Shown: piece after piece, positions 59,348 to 64,000 of the stretch
How the letters are laid out: each line of letters opens with the position of its first letter
Numbering within the stretch: the stretch's first letter is position 1
Assembly (NCBI GenBank): GCA_963617205.1
Contig: CAVEOA010000004.1
Coordinates: forward strand, 62,001-126,000
Reading direction: 5' to 3'
Length of the DNA: 64,000 nt
Source of the DNA: UBA11524 sp963617205
GTDB taxonomy: Bacteria > Bacillota > Clostridia > Christensenellales > Aristaeellaceae
Translations under genes and position numbers: made by a program
Notes under the pieces: generated by a model
Told to the model about the DNA's origin: nothing
Databases searched by the model: none
Seen by the model: only the letters and a program-made list of their open reading frames with translations

Positions 59348-60355
59348 ATGCTGTTTACGGAGGAATCTCGTCCGCTTGATATCATTCCGGTCGGGCGGAT
59401 TGCGATTGACTTCAACCCGACGGACATGAACCGTCCGCTCTCCCAGAGTGAGCATTTCAACAAGTATCTCGGCGGAAGCCCGGCGAACATCGCGGTCGGC
59501 ATGGCGCGTCTGGGGCGGAAGGTCGGCTTTCTGGCGCGCATCAGCGATGACGCGTTCGGCGACTTTGTCGAGCAGTTTTTTGTCCGCGAGGGCATCGATG
59601 TCAGCCATGTGCGGCGCTGTGAGCACGGCGAAAAGCTTGGCCTGACCTTCACGGAGATTCTGTCCCCGACGCAGTCGAGCATCCTGATGTACCGCGAGGG
59701 CGTGGCGGATCTGATGCTGCATCCAGACGATGTGGATGAAGCGTACATCGCGTCAAGCAGGGCGCTGCTCATCAGCGGAACAAGCCTGTGCTGCAGCCCG
59801 ACGCGCGAGGCGGCGTTCAAGGCGCTGACATTTGCAAAGCGCTGCGGAACAACGGTCATCTTCGATGCGGATTACCGTGCCTATACATGGAAGAACAAGG
59901 ATGAAATTTCCATCTATACGGCGATGACGGCGGAAAAGAGCGACATCATTCTCGGCTCGCGTGAGGAATTTGACCTGATGGAACGCCTTCTCGGACTGGA
60001 CGGCATCGACCGCAGCAGCGCCGACTATTGGCTGAACAGGGGCGCAAAGCTGCTGATTATCAAGCACGGCAAGGAAGGCTCGAAGGCGTACACGGCAGAC
60101 AGCGCGTGGAACGTTAAGCCGTTCCCGGTCGCGGCGCTCAAGGGCTTCGGCGGCGGCGACGGCTATGCCTCGGCATGCCTGCATGCGCTGATGACCGGAA
60201 AATCGCTTCCCGAGGCGCTCGAAATGGGCAGCGCATCTGCCGCGATGCTGGTGGCCAGCCATGCCTGTTCGCGTGACATGCCGGACGAGGCGTCGCTGAC
60301 ATCGTTTATCGCGGAGAAAAAAGCACAGTACGGTGATATGGTCACAAGAATCTAA
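59348..60355 (+). CDS. iolC: 5-dehydro-2-deoxygluconokinase
   Basis: A 335-residue PfkB-family sugar kinase phosphorylating 2-deoxy-5-keto-gluconate. The N-terminal signature GRIAIDFNPTDMNRPL and YLGGSPANIAVGMARLG match IolC. FDADYRAYTW is central, and the C-terminal ATP-binding site reads FGGGDGYASA, close to the usual GAGDGYAS. Start ATG 59348 follows GAAAGGAG. Between the iolJ and iolA genes, with short gaps, as part of the inositol operon. Confidence 0.95.
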   Translation: MLFTEESRPLDIIPVGRIAIDFNPTDMNRPLSQSEHFNKYLGGSPANIAVGMARLGRKVGFLARISDDAFGDFVEQFFVREGIDVSHVRRCEHGEKLGLTFTEILSPTQSSILMYREGVADLMLHPDDVDEAYIASSRALLISGTSLCCSPTREAAFKALTFAKRCGTTVIFDADYRAYTWKNKDEISIYTAMTAEKSDIILGSREEFDLMERLLGLDGIDRSSADYWLNRGAKLLIIKHGKEGSKAYTADSAWNVKPFPVAALKGFGGGDGYASACLHALMTGKSLPEALEMGSASAAMLVASHACSRDMPDEASLTSFIAEKKAQYGDMVTRI

Positions 60356-60384
60356 ATAGATACCGGCAAAGGAGCGTTGAAACT

Positions 60385-61887
60385 ATGCAGACACTCAAAC
60401 CATTCATCAACGGGCAGTTTGTGGACTCTGAATCCGAAAAGTACCATGACATTTTCGACCCGTCGACCGGCAATGTGATTGCACGCGTGCCGAATTGCAC
60501 GAAGGCGGAGATGGAATCGGCGATTGCGGCGGCGAAGGCGGCGTTCCCGGCATGGAGCGCAACGCCGGTGCGCAAGCGCGCCCAGCTGATGCTGAAGCTG
60601 CGTGAGCTGATTGTCCGCGATATGGATTCGCTGACGCTTTTGTGCGCGACGGAAAACGGTAAGACGCTCGCGGAGGCGGCAGGCGACGTCGGCAAAGCGC
60701 TGGAAATGACCGAATTGGCGGCGAATGCACCGATGCAGCTCATGGGCGACAGCCTCATGAACACGTCCACCGGCTATGATACGACGACGTACCGCGAGCC
60801 GATCGGCGTATTCGGCGGCATCGCACCGTGGAATTTCCCGGCGATGATTCCTGTCGGCTGGATGGCGCCGCTGTGCATCGTCTGCGGCAACACCTTCGTG
60901 CTCAAGCCTGCAAGCACAACGCCCATGACGAGCCTGAAGTTCGCCGAGCTGTATAAGGAAGCCGGGTTCCCGGACGGCGTGCTGAACATTGTGCCGTGCT
61001 CCCGCAACGAGGCGGAGCTGCTGCTGACGCATCCGGATGTCAAGGGTATCACGTTTGTCGGCAGCACATCAGTTGGCAAGCACGTCTACGAAACCGCTGC
61101 GGCGCACGGCAAGCGCGTTCAGGCGCTGTGCGAGGCGAAGAATCATGCGCTTGTGCTGCGGGATGCGCCGATTACGCGCACGGCGGCAGGCATCATGAAC
61201 TCTGCGTTCGGCTGCGCGGGCGAGCGCTGCATGGCGCTGCCGGCAGTTGTGGTGGAGGAAGCCATCGCGGATCAGCTGGTTGCGGAGCTTGTTCGCCTGT
61301 GCAAGCAGCAAAAGATTGGTCCGGCATATGACAAGACCTCGAAGCTGGGACCTGTCGGCTCGGCAGGACATATGAAGTTCGTCACGGACTGGATTGCAAA
61401 GGGCGTTGAGGAAGGCGCGGAGCTCGTGCTGGACGGACGCGATGTGAAGGTGCCCGGCTACGAGAACGGCTATTATATCGGTCATACGATTTTCGATCAC
61501 GTGACACCCGACATGACGATTGGTCAGCGCGAGGTGTTCGGACCGGTGCTGTGCATCAAGCGCGTCAAGGACTTTGAGGAAGGCATTGCCCTGATGAACG
61601 CCAATCCCTTCGCCAACGGCAGCGTCATTTTCACGCAGAACGGCTATTATGCGCGTGAATTTGCCCGCCGGACGGATGGCGGCATGGTGGGCGTGAACGT
61701 CGGCATTCCGGTGCCGATTGGCGTATTCTCGTTCACGGGACATAAGCAGAGCTTCTTCGGCGACCTGCACTGCCACGGCAAGGATGCGTTCCGCTTCTAC
61801 ACGGAGACGAAGACCGTTACGACGCGCTGGTTTGATGAAGAGGAAATGAAGAAGGAACACGTTGATTCCTGGGACGGCTCGCTGTAA
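60385..61887 (+). CDS. iolA: CoA-acylating malonate/methylmalonate-semialdehyde dehydrogenase
   Basis: A 500-residue aldehyde dehydrogenase superfamily enzyme converting malonate semialdehyde to acetyl-CoA and CO2 with NAD and CoA. The catalytic Cys is in CAGERCMALP near residue 280, with GGIAPWNFPAMIPVGWMAP and FVGSTSVGKHVYE in the NAD-binding part. The length and the GERCMALP wording are typical of MmsA/IolA. AAAGGAG precedes the ATG. It completes the end of the inositol pathway begun by iolG. Confidence 0.96.
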   Translation: MQTLKPFINGQFVDSESEKYHDIFDPSTGNVIARVPNCTKAEMESAIAAAKAAFPAWSATPVRKRAQLMLKLRELIVRDMDSLTLLCATENGKTLAEAAGDVGKALEMTELAANAPMQLMGDSLMNTSTGYDTTTYREPIGVFGGIAPWNFPAMIPVGWMAPLCIVCGNTFVLKPASTTPMTSLKFAELYKEAGFPDGVLNIVPCSRNEAELLLTHPDVKGITFVGSTSVGKHVYETAAAHGKRVQALCEAKNHALVLRDAPITRTAAGIMNSAFGCAGERCMALPAVVVEEAIADQLVAELVRLCKQQKIGPAYDKTSKLGPVGSAGHMKFVTDWIAKGVEEGAELVLDGRDVKVPGYENGYYIGHTIFDHVTPDMTIGQREVFGPVLCIKRVKDFEEGIALMNANPFANGSVIFTQNGYYAREFARRTDGGMVGVNVGIPVPIGVFSFTGHKQSFFGDLHCHGKDAFRFYTETKTVTTRWFDEEEMKKEHVDSWDGSL

Positions 61888-61920
61888 AGCAGCGGATAGG
61901 AAAAGAGGAGGACGATTGTC

Positions 61921-62940
61921 ATGAAAAAGCTTCGCATCGGTATTGTAGGCGCCGGACGCATCGGCAATGTCCACGCGCAGTCTATCACGTATCATATTCC
62001 GGAGGCGGAGGTCGTCTGTGTGACGGACGTCTACGAGGAAGCCGCCAAGAAGCTCGCCGAGCGCTTCGGTGTGCCGAAGTACGGCAAGGATTACCGGATG
62101 ATTATCGATGATCCGGACATTGACGCGGTGCTGGTCTGTTCGCCGACGCCGACCCATGCGGACATCGCCATCGCCGCGATGCAGGCAGGCAAGGATGTTT
62201 TCTGCGAAAAGCCTGTTGACCTGACGATTGAGAAGATCAAGAAGACGGCAGAGGTTGCCAAGGAAACCGGCAGAAAGCTGCAAATCGGCTTCAACCGGCG
62301 CTTTGACCACAACCACGCGCAGGTGCAGAAGCTCGCGCAGGACGGCAGTCTCGGCAATATCGAGCTGATTAAGATCACCTCGCGCGATCCCGAACCGCCG
62401 TCTCCTGAATATGCTGCATCCTCCGGCGGTCTGTACATCGACATGATGATTCACGATTTCGACATGGCGATGTTCCTTGCCGGCTGTGATGTGACGGAAG
62501 TGTACGCAATGGGCACAAGCCTCGTTGATCCGCGCATCGGCGAAGCAGGCGATGTGGACACCGCCATCGTGACGCTGACGTTCGCCAATGGTGCACTGGG
62601 CGTGATTGACAACAGCCGCCGCGCCGCCTATGGCTATGACCAGCGTGTGGAAGTGTTCGGCAGCCTCGGCATGGCAGCGGATGAAAATGACGGCGATACG
62701 ACCGTGCGCGTATCCACCGCGGCAGGTGTGATGAGCGACAAGCCGCAGTTCTTCTTCCTGGAGCGCTATATGGGCTCCTTTATCGCGGAAATGAAGCAGT
62801 TCATCCATGCAGTTGAGACGGATACCGATGTGCCGGTCGGCATTCATGCAGGGCTTATGAGCGTCGTGCTGGCAAAGGTGGCGAAGAAGTCGCTGGACGA
62901 GCATCGCCCGGTCAAAATCTCCGAAGTGCTGGAGGGATGA
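61921..62940 (+). CDS. iolG: Inositol 2-dehydrogenase
   Basis: A 339-residue GFO/IDH/MocA-family oxidoreductase, NAD-dependent, oxidising myo-inositol to scyllo-inosose. The N-terminal Rossmann motif GIVGAGRIGNVHA, the EKPVDL motif near residue 97 with the catalytic Lys, and GFNRRFDHNHAQV agree with IolG. Some members act on scyllo- or D-chiro-inositol instead. GAGGAGG precedes the ATG. It lies between iolA and iolB. Confidence 0.93.
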   Translation: MKKLRIGIVGAGRIGNVHAQSITYHIPEAEVVCVTDVYEEAAKKLAERFGVPKYGKDYRMIIDDPDIDAVLVCSPTPTHADIAIAAMQAGKDVFCEKPVDLTIEKIKKTAEVAKETGRKLQIGFNRRFDHNHAQVQKLAQDGSLGNIELIKITSRDPEPPSPEYAASSGGLYIDMMIHDFDMAMFLAGCDVTEVYAMGTSLVDPRIGEAGDVDTAIVTLTFANGALGVIDNSRRAAYGYDQRVEVFGSLGMAADENDGDTTVRVSTAAGVMSDKPQFFFLERYMGSFIAEMKQFIHAVETDTDVPVGIHAGLMSVVLAKVAKKSLDEHRPVKISEVLEG

Positions 62941-62942
62941 GC

Positions 62943-63749
62943 ATGGATCTGATTACGCGCGCTCATGGGCAGCTGCCGATGGGTTATACGGCGCTGGCGG
63001 AGATGAACGGCATTCATGCGGAAATGCTGATGGATTTCGGCGTGCTTCGGATGAAGAAGGGCGAATGCTGGACGGAAACGCAGGCGCTGGAGAAGGCGTA
63101 TCTGCTGGTGCACGGACGCGTGCGCTTCACGTGGGAAAATCAGCAGCACGAGGAAGAACGCGCAAACTGCTTCGATGTGCCGCCGACGGCGCTGCATGTA
63201 TGCCGCAATGTAACGGTGACGCTGGAGTGCCTGTCGGATACGTGCGAGATTGACATTCTCCGCACGGATAACGAGAAGGTTTTCCCGTCCAAGCTGTATC
63301 TGCCCAGCGACACGCCGGATGAATACCGTGGCGCAGGTACGATGCATGAAGCGAGCACACGCATCGTCCGGACGATTTTCGATGACCGCAATGCACCGTA
63401 CGCGAATCTCGTGCTCGGCGAGGTCATCGGCTTCCCCGGCAAGTGGTCGAGCTTCCCGCCGCATCATCATCCGCAGCCGGAAATCTACTATTATAAACTG
63501 AATCCTGCAAACGGCTTTGCGTATGCCGAGGTCGGCGAGGATGTGCTCAAGGTGCATGACAGCGACACCGTGTTTATTCAGCCGGGGCTGACGCATCCGC
63601 AGAGCACGCCGCCGGGATATGCCCTGTGGTACCTGTGGGGCATCCGCCATCTGGACGGCGACCGCTACGGCACGCCCACCTTTGTGCCGGAGCACCTGTG
63701 GGTACAGAAGCCCGGGCAGGCCTATTGGGGAGATGATCACCATGACTGA
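62943..63749 (+). CDS. iolB: 5-deoxy-glucuronate isomerase
   Basis: A 268-residue double-cupin isomerase turning 5-deoxy-glucuronate into 2-deoxy-5-keto-gluconate. The metal-binding cupin motif is PPHHHPQPEIYYYKL near residue 176, followed by VFIQPGLTHPQSTPPGY. I choose ATG 62943 because GGAGGG is 6 bases upstream; ATG 62937 sits directly behind that site and is too close. The gene begins two bases after iolG ends and overlaps iolD by eight bases, so translation is tightly coupled. Confidence 0.94.
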   Translation: MDLITRAHGQLPMGYTALAEMNGIHAEMLMDFGVLRMKKGECWTETQALEKAYLLVHGRVRFTWENQQHEEERANCFDVPPTALHVCRNVTVTLECLSDTCEIDILRTDNEKVFPSKLYLPSDTPDEYRGAGTMHEASTRIVRTIFDDRNAPYANLVLGEVIGFPGKWSSFPPHHHPQPEIYYYKLNPANGFAYAEVGEDVLKVHDSDTVFIQPGLTHPQSTPPGYALWYLWGIRHLDGDRYGTPTFVPEHLWVQKPGQAYWGDDHHD

Positions 63750-64000
63750 GCGCGTTGCGGAGCGGGTTCGCCTGACCATGGCGCAAGCCCTCGTCCGCTT
63801 TCTGGATGAACAATATGTGGAAATGGATGGGGTGGAAAACAAGTTTGTCCGCAACATCTTCGGCGTATTCGGTCACGGCTGCGTGGTAGGCGTTGGTCAG
63901 GCGCTGAATCAGGGCGGCCATCACATCCGTTTTCTGCAGGGAAAGAACGAACAAAACATGGCGCTGGCGGCAACGGCCTTTGCCAAGCAGAGGAACCGCC
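63742..64000 (+). CDS. iolD: 3D-(3,5/4)-trihydroxycyclohexane-1,2-dione hydrolase, 5' part
   Basis: The first about 86 residues of a thiamine-diphosphate enzyme; the rest is beyond the window. The visible sequence RLTMAQALVRFLDEQYVEMD, then FGVFGHGCVVGVGQAL and LQGKNEQNMALAA, matches IolD, where the Glu in GKNEQ contacts the cofactor. It opens the ring of the inositol derivative to give 5-deoxy-glucuronate, the substrate of IolB. GGGGAG lies upstream of ATG 63742, which overlaps the iolB stop. Confidence 0.93.
   Translation, partial: MTERVAERVRLTMAQALVRFLDEQYVEMDGVENKFVRNIFGVFGHGCVVGVGQALNQGGHHIRFLQGKNEQNMALAATAFAKQRNR

Noticed and set aside
1..64000. CRISPR arrays, rRNA, tRNA or riboswitches
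   Set aside because: No regularly spaced repeats, no tRNA-like GGTTCGA arms with paired ends, and no leader fold I could match to a known riboswitch.

Overview
The window reads as chromosome of a fairly GC-rich, low-GC-lineage Gram-positive (Bacillota, Clostridia-like), probably a plant-fibre or gut anaerobe. The basis is strong AGGAGG ribosome sites, sigma-A type promoters with 16-18 bp spacers, luxS, a SEC-C tailed secA, DUF3842, DUF1461 and many orphan or sugar ABC components and glycosidases. A Christensenellales or Oscillospirales affiliation is a guess. No rRNA, tRNA, CRISPR array or intact insertion sequence was recognised.

Region by region. 1-8634 (+): a carbohydrate uptake and degradation locus with the end of a DUF5696 protein, two sugar ABC permeases, a secreted protein with three repeated domains, a sugar-binding lipoprotein-like component and two tandem SGNH/GDSL esterases. 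8687-21058 (-): housekeeping, guaB, a VWA protein, an orphan solute-binding protein, two coupled COG0523/G3E metal GTPases (one very His-rich, one apparently fused to a DUF1980-like domain), gtrA, tsaD, a DUF1461 protein, prfB and secA. 21512-26859 (+): luxS, a phosphoesterase, an alpha/beta hydrolase, a membrane protein, an rmlD-like reductase, a macro-domain protein that seems to start at an ATT codon, and a DUF3842 protein. 27078-29404: an AT-rich restriction-modification island (HindVP-family endonuclease, C5 cytosine methyltransferase, one small gene) next to prophage debris.

29903-46697 (-): a second carbohydrate region with a GH4 glycosidase, a flavin-reductase/PCP_red fusion, a heterodimeric ABC exporter with an SGNH hydrolase behind a LacI/CcpA-like operator, an intracellular GH10 xylanase, and an operon with two domain-permuted GH3 enzymes, a carbohydrate-binding protein and a small membrane protein. 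47178-54283: amino-acid ABC permease and ATPase, an NSS transporter, an L,D-transpeptidase/CapA fusion and another orphan solute-binding protein. 54337-57460 (-): GH105 and GH31 glycosidases, divergent from 57690-64000 (+), a myo-inositol catabolic operon (DeoR regulator, iolJ, iolC, iolA, iolG, iolB and the start of iolD).

Together the window describes a cell that imports and hydrolyses plant polysaccharide fragments (xylan, pectin-like, beta-glucans) and catabolises inositol. I see no large, clearly undescribed multigene system. The most unusual items are the G3E-GTPase pair with a DUF1980-like fusion, the L,D-transpeptidase/CapA fusion, the ATT-initiated macro/HTH protein, the R-M promoter carrying two putative cognate sites, and the membrane-anchored permuted GH3 enzyme.
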